Shown here: piece by piece, positions 1-9,391 of the stretch
Position numbering within the stretch: position 1 is the first letter of the stretch
How the letters are laid out: each line of letters starts with the position of its first letter
Assembly: GCA_963774945.1 (NCBI GenBank)
Contig: CAVZHA010000015.1
Location: 1,488,001 to 1,552,000 of the forward strand
DNA length: 64,000 nt
Direction of reading: 5' to 3'
Source: Trebonia sp963774945
GTDB lineage: Bacteria > Actinomycetota > Actinomycetes > Streptosporangiales > Streptosporangiaceae
The notes under the pieces: model-generated
What the model saw: the letters and a program-made list of their open reading frames with translations, nothing else
What the model was told of the DNA's origin: nothing
Database searches by the model: none
Made by a program: the position numbers and the translations under genes

Positions 1-740
1 ATGCCGGTCCGCTGGGCGCCCCACATCACCACCCGGATCGCGATCTCGTAGGCGGTCCCCGCGCACAAGAGCGCGGCCAGCGGGGCGAGCAGCGACCGGA
101 GCCTGACCCCGACGATCACCGCGATCGCGAGCACGGTGAACAGCTCCACCCAGACCAGGTCGCGGTTGATGATCAGCCCCTGCTCGTACTGGGCGGCGAC
201 CGGCCCGGTCACGCCGACGACGTCGGTCAGGTAGCGGTGCGCGTACGTCCCGGCGTCCGTTACCTGCTGCTGCATGGTCGAGTCGGGGCTGAACTCAAGG
301 AACGTGACGATCGTCGATGTGTGCCCGCTGACCCGGGCGAGCAGGGCGGCCGCGCTGGCGGGCGAGACGCTGATCGCGGCCGGAATGCCCGCCCCGTTCG
401 GTAGCGGGACGACGGCGAGCAGGCCGAGGATGCTGGCGTGGCGGTCGTACGCCTGGGCCGCCCTGGCCGCCTTGTTCACCGCCGGTGACGGCAGGCCGCG
501 GGGGTCGCGCTGCACGATGGCGACGCCGGCCTCCAGCGGATAGCCGAACAGCCTGGCCGCGGTGGCGTCCGCCTGCGCGGCCGCGGATCCGGGCGGGATC
601 AGGTCAGACAGGCCGCCCGACGTCGGCAACGGCGGCAGCAGCAGGACCGCCGCGACCACCGCCGCCGCCCAGGCCGCAATGATAGGGAACCGTAGACCGA
701 CAATGAGATACCCGAACGCCTTCGCCACGACAGCCGCCAC
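1..740 (-). CDS. MMPL/RND-type membrane transporter, 5' part only
   Basis: The reverse strand reads open from GTG at 740 to the window edge, about 246 codons, with an in-frame TGA 19 bases upstream. The N-terminus has a hydrophobic segment around residues 10-35 (LIVGLRFPII then AAWAAAVVAAVLLLPPL), followed by a long extracytoplasmic-looking region and a second hydrophobic helix near residues 200-220 (LFTVLAIAVIVGVRLRSLLAPLAA). One helix, a large periplasmic-type loop, then a helix bundle is the layout of MmpL/MMPL transporters, which export lipids or small molecules using the proton gradient. The family assignment rests on topology and general resemblance, and the helical core lies outside the window. 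No clear ribosome binding site precedes the GTG. Confidence 0.6.
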   Translation of the reverse strand, partial: MAAVVAKAFGYLIVGLRFPIIAAWAAAVVAAVLLLPPLPTSGGLSDLIPPGSAAAQADATAARLFGYPLEAGVAIVQRDPRGLPSPAVNKAARAAQAYDRHASILGLLAVVPLPNGAGIPAAISVSPASAAALLARVSGHTSTIVTFLEFSPDSTMQQQVTDAGTYAHRYLTDVVGVTGPVAAQYEQGLIINRDLVWVELFTVLAIAVIVGVRLRSLLAPLAALLCAGTAYEIAIRVVMWGAQRTG

Positions 741-880
741 TACCCGGCCGCGGGCGTTTCATGGCAGCGCGGCGTGACCGTTGCTAAGCCTCTGTCCGCA
801 GCGCCTGGCGGCCGGCGATGAGCGCGCGGGCGGAGGCGATGGCCCGGTCGGCGGTGGCGCTGACGGCGTCGGGGCCGTCG

Positions 881-1636
881 TTACTCGAGGAAACCGCGCA
901 GCAGCGAGGCGGTCCCGGCCACGTGCTCGGCCATCGCCCGGCGGGCGCCCTCGGCGTCGCCCGCGAGGATCGAGGTGACGATCTCGGCGTGCTGCTCATT
1001 GGAGTGCTGGATGTTGCGAGCGAGCAGCGGGATCGCGTCGAGCAGCTCATTGAGGCGGCCCCGGACCTCGGCCACGGCGGAGGTCAGCGAGGGGGAGCCG
1101 ACGGCCTCGGCGATGCCCAGGTGCAGCAGGGAGTCGTGGCGGCGGAAGTCGGTGAGGCTGACGTCGGTGGCCTCCTTCAGGCGCTGCTGCAGGTTATCCC
1201 GGTCCTGCTCGGTCAGCGTGCGCCGGGCGGCCGCCTCGGCCGCGCCCACCTCGAGCACGTAGCGCATGGTGAGGGCGTCCTCGAGCGCGCTGCCCATCTC
1301 CTGGGCGAGCTGTTTCGCATTCCGGCGGCGCGAGCGCGGCAGGGCCCTGGTCACGAACGTTCCGCCGTAGCGGCCGCGGTGCGACTCGATGTAGCCGGCC
1401 TGCTTCAGCGCGCCGATCGCGTCGCGGACCGTCTCCCGGCTGACCTTGAAGCGGGCGGCCATCTCGCGCTCGGTCGGCAGCCGCCCGCCGGGGCCGACCA
1501 CGCCGAGGCGGATCGTCTGAAGCAGCCGCTCCACCGTCTCCTCGAACGCGTTTCCGGCTCGGACCGGGCGAAACAGCAGGTCATCGACGCTTCCAGCCGG
1601 AACGGGCGGCCTCGGCACCTCGCGACTGGCGGCCAC
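881..1636 (-). CDS. GntR-family transcriptional regulator, FadR/FCD subfamily
   Basis: The N-terminal winged helix-turn-helix contains GRLPTEREMAARFKVSRETV and ends in the wing segment GTFVTR, typical of GntR proteins. A helical FCD ligand-binding domain fills the rest (residues ~95-240), with spaced Asp/His residues that usually bind a metal and a carboxylate effector. I chose GTG at 1636 because AGGAGGG lies four bases upstream; an in-frame ATG at 1687 would add 17 residues. It is the last gene of the minus-strand catabolic cluster, 118 bases after the serine dehydratase, and is the obvious candidate regulator of that cluster. The effector is unknown. Confidence 0.85.
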   Translation of the reverse strand: MAASREVPRPPVPAGSVDDLLFRPVRAGNAFEETVERLLQTIRLGVVGPGGRLPTEREMAARFKVSRETVRDAIGALKQAGYIESHRGRYGGTFVTRALPRSRRRNAKQLAQEMGSALEDALTMRYVLEVGAAEAAARRTLTEQDRDNLQQRLKEATDVSLTDFRRHDSLLHLGIAEAVGSPSLTSAVAEVRGRLNELLDAIPLLARNIQHSNEQHAEIVTSILAGDAEGARRAMAEHVAGTASLLRGFLE

Positions 1637-1753
1637 GTTGCCCTCCTCGGGGACCCTCCGCGGGCGAGCACGCCGGGACGCTCCCATTACCTAACGCCTG
1701 CCCCTTCGACATTACTGCCAGCTGGAAACTTCGCCTAGGCCAGCCCGGCGCGG

Positions 1754-3136
1754 TCAGCACTCGACGACGTTCACCGCGAGCCCGCCGCGGGCGGTCTCCT
1801 TGTACTTCACCGACATGTCGCGCCCGGTCTCCTTCATGGTCTTGATGACCTTGTCCAGGGAAACGTGGTGCCTGCCGTCACCGCGCAGCGCCATGCGGGC
1901 GGCCGTGACCGCCTTGACCGCGGCCATGCCGTTCCGCTCGATGCACGGGATCTGCACCAGCCCGCCGACCGGGTCGCAGGTCAGGCCCAGGTTGTGCTCC
2001 ATCCCGATCTCGGCCGCGTTCTCCACCTGCTGGGGGCTGCCGCCCATCACCTCGGCCAGGCCCGCCGCCGCCATCGAGCAGGCGGAGCCTACCTCACCCT
2101 GGCAGCCCACCTCCGCGCCCGAGATCGAGGCGTTCTCCTTGAACAGCATCCCGACCGCGCCCGCGGCGAGCAGGAACCGGACGACCCCGTCCTCGTCGGC
2201 GCCGGGAACGAACTCGACGAAGTAGCGCAGCACGGCCGGGATGATGCCGGCCGCGCCGTTGGTGGGGGCGGTGACCACCCGCCCGCCCGCCGCGTTCTCC
2301 TCGTTGACCGCCATCGCCCACAGCGTCAGCCACTCGCCGGCGTGCAGTTCCCTGCTGCCCTCGGCCCGCAGCGCGCGGGCCAGCGCCGGCGCCCGGCGCC
2401 TGACCTTCAGCCCGCCCGGCAGCACGCCCTCGGTCGCGATTCCGGCCGCCATGCACTCACGCATCACCCGCCAGATCTCGAGCAGCTTCGCCCGCACCTC
2501 GGCCTCGTCGCGCCAGGCAAGCTCGTTCTCAAGCATCAGACCGGATACCGAGCGGCCGCTGACTTCGGTCAGCCGGAGCAGTTCGGCCCCGGTCCTGAAC
2601 GGGTACTTGAGCACGGTGTCGTCCGGCTTTACCCGGTCGGCGCCGACCGCGTCGTCGTCGACCACGAACCCGCCGCCGACCGAGTAGTAGGTCTTGGCCG
2701 CCAGCTCTGCGCCGTCGGCGTCGAAGGCGGACAGCTGCATACCGTTGGGGTGGTACGGCAGCGCCTTGCGCCGGTGCAGGACCAGATCCCGGTCCTGGTC
2801 GAACCCGATCGCGTAGGTCTCGCCGTGCTCCGCGCCGAGCAGCCACAGCCGGCCGCTGTCGCGGATGCGGGCCAGGTCCGGCTCCACCCGGCGTACGTCG
2901 ACGTCGGCCGGCCGGTGGCCTTCCAGGCCAAGCAGCACCGCCTTGGGGCTGCCGTGCCCGTGGCCGGTGGCGCCGAGCGAGCCGAATAGCTCGGCCCGGA
3001 CCCGCGCCACCGCGGGCAGCAGGCCCTCGCGCTCCAGCCGCTTGGCGAACATGTGCGCGGCCCGCATCGGGCCGACCGTGTGCGAGCTCGACGGGCCGAT
3101 GCCTATTGAGAACAGATCGAAAACACTGACCGCCAT
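1754..3136 (-). CDS. sdaA: L-serine ammonia-lyase, single-chain iron-sulfur type
   Basis: The protein (460 residues) converts L-serine to pyruvate and ammonia in the cytoplasm. It begins with the family signature SVFDLFSIGIGPSSSHTVGP, followed by the beta domain. The catalytic alpha domain carries Cys residues in GCQGEVGSACS and in LTCDPVGGLVQIPC that ligate a [4Fe-4S] cluster. The beta and alpha domains are fused as in SdaA. ATG at 3136 has GGAGG five bases upstream and is preferred over a start four codons earlier. It lies between the permease and the GntR gene in one orientation, suggesting the cluster also feeds serine or a serine-yielding compound to pyruvate. Confidence 0.93.
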   Translation of the reverse strand: MAVSVFDLFSIGIGPSSSHTVGPMRAAHMFAKRLEREGLLPAVARVRAELFGSLGATGHGHGSPKAVLLGLEGHRPADVDVRRVEPDLARIRDSGRLWLLGAEHGETYAIGFDQDRDLVLHRRKALPYHPNGMQLSAFDADGAELAAKTYYSVGGGFVVDDDAVGADRVKPDDTVLKYPFRTGAELLRLTEVSGRSVSGLMLENELAWRDEAEVRAKLLEIWRVMRECMAAGIATEGVLPGGLKVRRRAPALARALRAEGSRELHAGEWLTLWAMAVNEENAAGGRVVTAPTNGAAGIIPAVLRYFVEFVPGADEDGVVRFLLAAGAVGMLFKENASISGAEVGCQGEVGSACSMAAAGLAEVMGGSPQQVENAAEIGMEHNLGLTCDPVGGLVQIPCIERNGMAAVKAVTAARMALRGDGRHHVSLDKVIKTMKETGRDMSVKYKETARGGLAVNVVEC

Positions 3137-3252
3137 CTCAGCCTCCATCGCCTTGAGTTGGGGTCGGGCGGGCGCTCGCGGCGTCGGTCCCGGCGGCAGC
3201 GATCACCGCCGGGACCGACGCGGGCGCGAGGGCAGAATACTGCCGGTTTGGG

Positions 3253-4797
3253 TCAGATGCTCCCGAGCTCCTCCTCGATCGCCTGCAGTTCGGCGGCCGA
3301 GCCCTGTACCCGGGGGCCGGTGAACCACTTGCGGGCGGAGACGAGCCAGTAGATGCCGGCGAAGCCGATCACGGCGACCACCGCGAACACGGTGTAGTTG
3401 AAGTTGTCGAAGTTGATCGGGTTCACGGTCGGGAGCATGAACAGCACCGTGATGAAGACCACCCACGCGCACGCGATGATCCCGATCGGCCGCGACCACC
3501 GCCCCAGGTGCCACGGGCCCCGCTGGAACGCCGAGCCGAGCCGCAGCCGCAGGAACGTCGGCAGCACATACGCGACATAGAGGCCGATCACCGCGATCGA
3601 GGTCACCGCCGCGTAGGCGGTGCTGTTCCACAGGTACGGCAGCCCCAGGATCAGCGCCCCGCCCGCCGCCAGCCAGATCGCGTTGGTCGGCGTCCGCGTC
3701 TTGGCGTTGATGTGATGCCAGATCCGGCTGCCCGGCACCGCCCCGTCGCGGGAGAACGCGTAGATCATCCGCGAGTTCGCCGTCACCGACGACATCCCGC
3801 AGAACAGCTGCGCCACGATCACGATCAGCAGCAGCAGCTTCGCGCCGGTCCCGCCGATCGCGTCGATGAAGATCTGGGCCGGCGGAACCGTCGCCCCGAC
3901 CTCCCCCGAGTAGTCCTGGATCGCGAACGTGACCCCGATCAGCAGCACCCACCCCGCCAGCAGCGAGACGATGATCGAGGTGACGATCCCCCGCGGGCCC
4001 GCCACCGCCGCGTCGCGGGTCTCCTCGGTCATGTGGGCGGACGCGTCGTAGCCGGTGAAGGTGTACTGGGCCAGCAGCAGCCCCAGCATCAGGACGTAGA
4101 CCTTCGACCCCCAGCCGCTGCCGTTCGCGAAGTGGGTGAACACGTACGACGCGCTCTGGTGATGCGACGGCGCGAACGCCAGCACCCCCACGATGACCAG
4201 GACGCCGAGGATGTGCCACCAGACGCTGACGTTGTTCAGCAGCGCCACCAGCGTGACCCCGAACTGGTTCAGGACCCCGTGCAGGACCAGGATCGCCGCG
4301 AACAGCACGATCGTGTGCCAGTGCTGGGCCGTGCTGAAGTTCCACTCCAGGTCCAGCAGCGCGTTCAGGAAGAACGCCGCCCCGAAGTCGATCCCGGCCG
4401 TCACCGCGACCTGCCCCAGGAAGTTGAACCACCCCGTGAACCAGGACCAGGCGGCCGGGTTGCGCGGCGCCAGCTTCGCCGACCAGTAGTACAAGCCCCC
4501 CGCGGTCGGGAAGCTCGAGCACACCTCCGCCATCGCCAGCCCCACGAACAGCGTCATCACCCCGACGAACGGCCACCCCCAGGTGATGATCACCGGGCCG
4601 CCGTCGGTCATCCCGGTCCCGTACAGGGTCAGGCACCCCGACAGGATCGAGATAATCGTGAACGACACCGCGAAGTTACTGAAGCCGGACATATGCCGGC
4701 GCAGCTCCTGGGCGTAGCCCAGCTCGTGCAGCCGTCTCTCGTCGTCGGTGGGTTGCAGGGCCGTGGCCTTCGCCCCGACCCCTTCGTCTTCGATCAT
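3253..4797 (-). CDS. APC-superfamily amino acid/amine permease
   Basis: A 514-residue integral membrane protein with about 12 hydrophobic helices. It shows features of the amino acid-polyamine-organocation family: the N-terminal FSNFAVSFTIISILSG helix, AGGLYYWSAKLAP in helix 3, YTFTGYDASAHMTEETRDAA around residue 245 and SRMIYAFSRDGAVPGS further on. These match bacterial GABA/choline/amine permeases, but substrate specificity cannot be read from sequence. It begins 24 bases after the SDR stop, so co-transcription with the glutamylation cluster upstream is likely. Its frame is intact, unlike the four genes before it. Confidence 0.9.
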   Translation of the reverse strand: MIEDEGVGAKATALQPTDDERRLHELGYAQELRRHMSGFSNFAVSFTIISILSGCLTLYGTGMTDGGPVIITWGWPFVGVMTLFVGLAMAEVCSSFPTAGGLYYWSAKLAPRNPAAWSWFTGWFNFLGQVAVTAGIDFGAAFFLNALLDLEWNFSTAQHWHTIVLFAAILVLHGVLNQFGVTLVALLNNVSVWWHILGVLVIVGVLAFAPSHHQSASYVFTHFANGSGWGSKVYVLMLGLLLAQYTFTGYDASAHMTEETRDAAVAGPRGIVTSIIVSLLAGWVLLIGVTFAIQDYSGEVGATVPPAQIFIDAIGGTGAKLLLLIVIVAQLFCGMSSVTANSRMIYAFSRDGAVPGSRIWHHINAKTRTPTNAIWLAAGGALILGLPYLWNSTAYAAVTSIAVIGLYVAYVLPTFLRLRLGSAFQRGPWHLGRWSRPIGIIACAWVVFITVLFMLPTVNPINFDNFNYTVFAVVAVIGFAGIYWLVSARKWFTGPRVQGSAAELQAIEEELGSI

Positions 4798-4821
4798 GGC
4801 GATCCTCTTTCGGTGAATTTT

Positions 4822-5604
4822 TTACTGGGGGGTGACGTAGGCGCCGGAGATGCCGCCGTCGACGAGGAACGTGGCGGCGGTCATGAACGACGAGTCGTCG
4901 CTGGCCAGGAAGGCGACCGCGGCGGCGATCTCCTCCGGCTCGGCGAACCGGCCCATCGGGATGTGCACCAGTCGGCGCTGCGGCGCGCTCGGGGTCCTTG
5001 GCGAACAGCTCCTGCAGCAGCGGCGTGTTCGACCGGCCCGGGGCACAGCGCGTTGACCCGGATGCCCTCCCGGGCGAACTGCACGCCGAGCTCGCGGGAC
5101 ATCGCCAGCACGCCGCCCTTGCGACGCGGTGTAGGAGATCTGCGAGGTGGCCGCGCCCATCAGCGCGACGAACGACGCGGTGTTGATGATCGAGCCCTTG
5201 CCCTGGCGCTGCATGTGGGGGATGGCGTGCTTGCAGCAGCAGGTAGACCGAGGTGAGGTTGACCTCCTGCACCCGACGCCAGGCGTCGATGCCGGTGACC
5301 AGGATCGAGTCGTCGTCGGGCGGGGAGATGCCGGCGTTGTTGAACGCGATGTCGACCGAGCCGTAGGCCTCGAACGCGGCCAGGAACAGGGTCTCGACGT
5401 CGTCCTCGCTCGGTGACGTCGGCGGGCACGAACAGCCCGCCGACCTCGTCCGCGGCGGCCTTGCCCGCCGACCGGGTCGACGTCGGCGACGACGACCTTG
5501 GCGCCCTCGGCGGCCAGCCGCCGTGCGGTGGCCAGGCCGATGCCGCTCCCGCCGCCGGTGACGACGGCCACCCGGTCCTGCAGGCGGTTGCCGATGTTGC
5601 CCAT
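4822..5604 (-). pseudogene. SDR-family oxidoreductase, frame broken by about six +1 indels
   Basis: The Rossmann motif VVTGGGSGIGLATARRLA is at the N-terminus, NNAG near residue 90, the catalytic YTASK motif mid-protein and VDGGISGAY at the C-terminus. Together these define a classical short-chain dehydrogenase. They lie in three reading frames. Removing one base near each of 5465, 5409, 5233, 5121, 5032 and 4979 restores a continuous ~259-residue protein, including the catalytic Lys and the PGPVNTPLLQ segment. It follows the aldehyde dehydrogenase, as Rv2857c follows aldC in Mycobacterium tuberculosis. The substrate is unknown. The intact codon bias between breaks favours sequence error over decay. 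Confidence 0.8.
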
Positions 5605-5677
5605 GCGCGCTGCCTCTTTCTAATGTCGGTCGGGGGCCAGCGTTCGATCGCTTGGCTGGAGGTCGGGATGAAGTCGA

Positions 5678-7051
5678 CTAGTTATCGGTTGCGATGAAGA
5701 CGTTCTTGGTCTCGGTGAACGCGTCGAGCGCGTCCGGGCCGAGCTCGCGGCCGAGGCCGGACTGCTTGAAGCCGCCGAACGGCGTCGCAGTAGCGCACCG
5801 ACGAGTGCGAGTTGACCGACAGGTTGCCGGTCTCCACCGCCCGCGCGACGCGCAGCGCGCGCCCGACGTCGCGGGTCCAGATCGAGCCGGACAGGCCGTA
5901 CTCGGTGTCGTTGGCGAGCCGGATCGCGTCGGCCTCGTCCTCGAACGGCACCACCGCGACGACCGGGCCGAAGATCTCCTCGCGCCACTGCGGCGAGCCG
6001 ACGCTGCACCGGCGCCAGGACGGTCGGCGGGAACCAGAAGCCCGGCCCGTCCGGGCGCCGCCGCGGAAGGCGACCGGCGCGTCGTCGGGCACGTAGGACG
6101 CGACCGTCTCCCGCTGCGCGGCCGAGATCAGCGGGCCCATCTCGGTCGCCTCGTCGCGCGGGGTCGCCGACCCGCACGCCCTTGCACCGCCGGTTCGAGC
6201 AGTTCCATGAAGCGGTCGAACACGCTGCGCTGCGACCAGGATCCGCGACCGCGCGCAGCAGTCCTGGCCGGCGTTGTCGAACACGCCGTACGGCGCGGTG
6301 GCGGCGGCCTGCTCGAGGTCGGAGTCGGCGAAGACGATGTTCGCGCTCTTGCCGCCGAGCTCCAGCGTCACCCGCTTCACCTGCGCGGCGCAGCCGGCCA
6401 TGATCTGCTTGCCGACCTCGGTGGACCCGGTGAACACCACCTTGCGGACCGCCGGGTGGTCGACGAAGCGCTCGCCGACGACCGAGCCCTTGCCGGGGAT
6501 GACCTGGAAGACGTCGCTCGGGCAGCCCGGCCTGCAGCGCCAGCTCGCCCAGCCGGATCGCGGTCAGCGGCGTGAGCTCGGCCGGCTTGAGCACGACCGA
6601 GTTCCCGGCCGCCAGCGCCGGCGCGAAGCCCCAGCCGGCGATCGGCATCGGGAAGTTCCACGGCACGATCACGCCGACCACGCCGAGCGGCTCCTTGAAC
6701 GTGACGTCGACGCCGCCCGCGACCGGGATCTGCCGGCCGAACAGCCGCTCAGGCGCGGCGGCGTAGTAGTTGAGCACGTCGCGGACGTTGCCCGCCTCCC
6801 AGCGGGCGTTGCCGATCGTGTGGCCGGAGTTGGCCACCTCGAGTCGGGCCAGGTTCTCCAGGTCGCCGTCGACCGCCTCGGCGAACCGCCGCAGCAGCCG
6901 CGCGCGGTCGGCCGGGGCGACCGTCACGCCAGCTGTCGCTGGGCAATCGCGGCGCGCTGCGATCGCGGCGTCGGCCTGGTCGGCGTCGGCCAGCGGGACC
7001 CGCTGCGACGACTTCCTCGGTCGCGGGGTTGATGACGTCATGGGCCGACAC
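5678..7051 (-). pseudogene. NAD(P)-dependent aldehyde dehydrogenase (AldC/PuuC-like), frame broken
   Basis: It would oxidise the aldehyde made from the amine substrate (gamma-glutamyl-aminobutyraldehyde in the Puu pathway). Recognisable parts are VPWNFPMPIAGWGFAPALAAGN (split over two segments), the catalytic Glu in VTLELGGKSANIVF, the nucleophile region FDNAGQDCCARSRI, EEIFGPVVAV and the C-terminal PFGGFKQSG. They lie in three frames joined by about ten single-base events (mostly +1 near 7012, 6931, 6519, 6230, 6185, 6160, 6007 and 5790; apparently -1 near 6950 and 6060). GTG at 7051 has a GGAGC ribosome site and overlaps the end of the preceding amidotransferase gene by 14 bases, indicating coupling. 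The corrected length, about 455 residues, is normal. Confidence 0.85.
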
Positions 7052-7792
7052 GGCTTGCTCCTGCTCCTTGGTTCTGTGCTGACTTCCTGGCAACGGCCGC
7101 CGCCACCAGCGCCTCGAACAGCCGCAGGTCGCCGCCGTCCTGCTCGGGGTGCCACTGCACGCCGAGGACGAAGCGGTGACCGGGCAGCTCGACCGCCTCG
7201 ACGATGCCGTCGTCGGACCAGCGCGGCCGCCTCGAGCTCCGGCGCCAGCTTGTCGATGGCCTGGTGGTGGTGGCAGGCGACGGTCGACGGCGGCGCCGAG
7301 CAGCCCGTGCAGCACGGTGCCAGGGCTGACGGTCACCCGGGTCTGGCCGAAGACGCCGGGGGCCGGGCCGTGCCGCCGGTGGCCGACGGACGTCGGGCAG
7401 GTGCTGGTCGAGCGTGCCGCCGAGCGCCACGTTGAGCAGCTGCGCGCCCCGGCAGACGCCGAGCACCGGCAGGTCGGCCGCCAGCGCGCGCGGCGAGCAG
7501 GCGCAGTTCCCAGTCGTCGCGCCACCGGCGGACGACGGTCTCCTGGTGCGGGCGCTGCTGGTAGCGCTCCGGGTCGACGTCCGACCCGCCGGTGAGCACC
7601 AGGGCGTCGACGCCCTCGGTCGCCTCGTCGGCGCCGTGTTCCTGCGGCGGCAGCAGCACCGGGACCCCGCCCGCCCGCGCCACTGCGTCGACGTAGACGT
7701 TGTGGCAGCAACGCGAGCTCGGTGTCCCAGACCCCGGTGACGGCCCGTTCCCGGTAGGTGGTCAGGCCGATCAGCGGGCGGCGGGTCCGCAC
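7038..7792 (-). pseudogene. Gamma-glutamyl-amine/GABA hydrolase (PuuD-like class I amidotransferase fold), frame broken
   Basis: It starts with RRPLIGLTTYRERAVTGVWD, carries the nucleophile elbow LGVCRGAQLLNVALGG with catalytic Cys, and a late HHHQAIDKL plus GVQWHPEQDGG that supplies the catalytic His and Glu. This is the peptidase C26/PuuD family, which cleaves gamma-glutamyl amides. The parts are in different frames. Single extra bases near 7712, 7491, 7386, 7285 and 7221 explain all shifts, giving about 250 residues. It lies 30 bases after the glutamine synthetase-like gene, the order seen for glnA4 and Rv2859c in M. tuberculosis. Confidence 0.85.
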
Positions 7793-7822
7793 GGCGCCGG
7801 CCGTGGCGTCGTCGGCCGGGAC

Positions 7823-9199
7823 TCAGAGCCGCTCGAAGCCACGGAAGCGCTCCCAGTCGGTGACGGCGGCGTCGTAGGCGGCGAGTTCGATGCGGGCGGC
7901 GTTGAGGTAGTGCTCGACCACCTCCGGCGCCGAACGCGGCCTTGGCGAGCTCGCTGCCGGCCGAGCAGGTCGGCCGCGTCGCGCAGGGTGGCCGGCACTC
8001 GCGGCTTGTCCGAGTCGTAGGCGTTGCCGACGAAGATCGGCTCGAGCGGGAGCTCGTGGTCGATGCCGTGCAGGCCGGCCGCGATCAGCGCGGCGACGGC
8101 CAGGTAGGGGTTCACGTCGCCGCCCGGCGACCCGGTTCTCCACCCGCAGCGACTCGCCGTGGCCGACCACCCGGAGCGCGCAGGTGCGGTTGTCCTCGGC
8201 CCCAGGCGATCGCGGTCGGAGCGAAGCTGCCGGGCACGAACCGCTTGTAGGAGTTGATGTTCGGCGCGAAGAAGTAGGTGAGCTCTCGCAGGCAGGCCAG
8301 CTGGCCGGCCAGGAAGTGCTCCATCAGCGGCGAGAAGCCGTGCGGTCCGTCGCCCGCGAGCACCGGGTCGCCCTCGGGCGAGCGCAGGCTGATGTGGATG
8401 TGACAGGAGTTGCCCTCGCGTTCGTCGTACTTGGCCATGAACGTCAGGCTCATGCCGTCCTGCGCTGGCGATCTCCTTCGCCCCGGTCTTGTAGATGCTG
8501 TGGTTGTCGCAGGTGGTCAGCGCGTCGGCGTAGCGGAAGGCGATCTCGTGCTGGCCGAGGTTGCACTCGCCCTTGGCCGACTCCACGTACAGGCCGGCGC
8601 CGGTCATGCCGTTGCGGATGCGGCGCAGCAGCGGCTCGACCCGGCCGGTGCCGATGCAGCGAGTAGTCGACGTTGTACTGGTTGGCGGGCTGCAGCCGGC
8701 GGTAGCCCTTGTCCCAGGCGTCCTCGTAAGCTGTCGTTGAACAGCGATGAACTCTAGCTCGGTGCCGACGTAAGGCGACGAGACCGCGCTCGGCCAGCCG
8801 CTCGAGCTGCTTGCGCAGGATCTGCCGAGGCGAGGCGACGACCGGACGGCCGTCTTCCCACTGCAGGTCGCACAGCACCAGCGCGCGTGCCCTCGTGCCA
8901 CGGCATCAGCCGGAGAGTGGACGAGGTCGGGCTTGAAGACGAAGTCGCCGTAGCCGCTCTCCCAGGAGGACATCGCGTACCCGTCGACGGTGTTCATGTC
9001 GACGTCGACCGCGAGCAGGTAGTTGCAGCCCTCGGCGCCGTGCGGCGACCACGTCGTCGAGGAAGTACCGCGCGCCGCAGCGCTTGCCCTGGAGCCGGCC
9101 CTGCATGTCAGTGATCGCGATGACCACCGTGTCGACCGTGCCCGCGTCCACTAGCGTCCGCAGCTTCTCGATGGTGAGCGGTCCCTCGGCGTGCGTCAC
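7823..9199 (-). pseudogene. Glutamine synthetase-like gamma-glutamyl-amine ligase (GlnA4/PuuA-like), frame broken
   Basis: The family ligates glutamate to an amine using ATP, the first step of gamma-glutamylated amine catabolism. Visible parts are ITDMQGRLQGKR, YVGTELEF, GECNLGQHEI, LTFMAKYDEREGNSCHIHIS, APNINSYKRFVPGSFAPTAI and GGDVNPYLAVAALIAAGLHG. All are glutamine synthetase signatures, and the last resembles the non-canonical GlnA4/PuuA branch. About twelve +1 shifts (roughly 9044, 8918, 8883, 8774, 8743, 8731, 8659, 8463, 8203, 8131, 7960, 7930) scatter them over three frames. GTG at 9199 follows AAGGAGG by six bases. It is the first gene of the cluster, with candidate operators upstream at 9261-9330. 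Confidence 0.87.
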
Positions 9200-9260
9200 G
9201 GTCGCCTCCTTGTGGTCGAGCCCCGGTGCGGGCACGATGGGTGCTCAAAGCGGGTTTTAA

Positions 9261-9330
9261 TGGTCTACATACCCATCCATTGGGCACAATGGAAGCACCG
9301 TGATGATCAGACGTCAATGGTCTGGAACCA
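9261..9330. promoter_or_regulatory. Two TGGT-N5-(T)ACC half-palindromes upstream of the catabolic cluster
   Basis: TGGTCTACATACC (9261-9273) and TGGTCTGGAACCA (9318-9330) share the TGGTCT start and a matching ACC arm. Both lie 60-130 bases upstream of the ligase start. Dyads with GT/AC half sites are the usual target type of FadR-subfamily GntR proteins, and such a regulator closes this cluster at 881-1636. Assignment to that protein is inference. Confidence 0.4.
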
Positions 9331-9391
9331 GCGAAATTAACCGTCCTGCCAGGGACGTCACCGCCGCTTTGTTACCGATGGGTTAGCTGCG

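Noticed and set aside
3508..5256. 582-codon open frame antisense to the permease
   Set aside because: Arg/His/Gln-rich shadow with no recognisable domain.
4975..9050. Programmed ribosomal frameshifting in the catabolic cluster
   Set aside because: Dozens of sites without a common slippery sequence or downstream structure; error or decay is far simpler.
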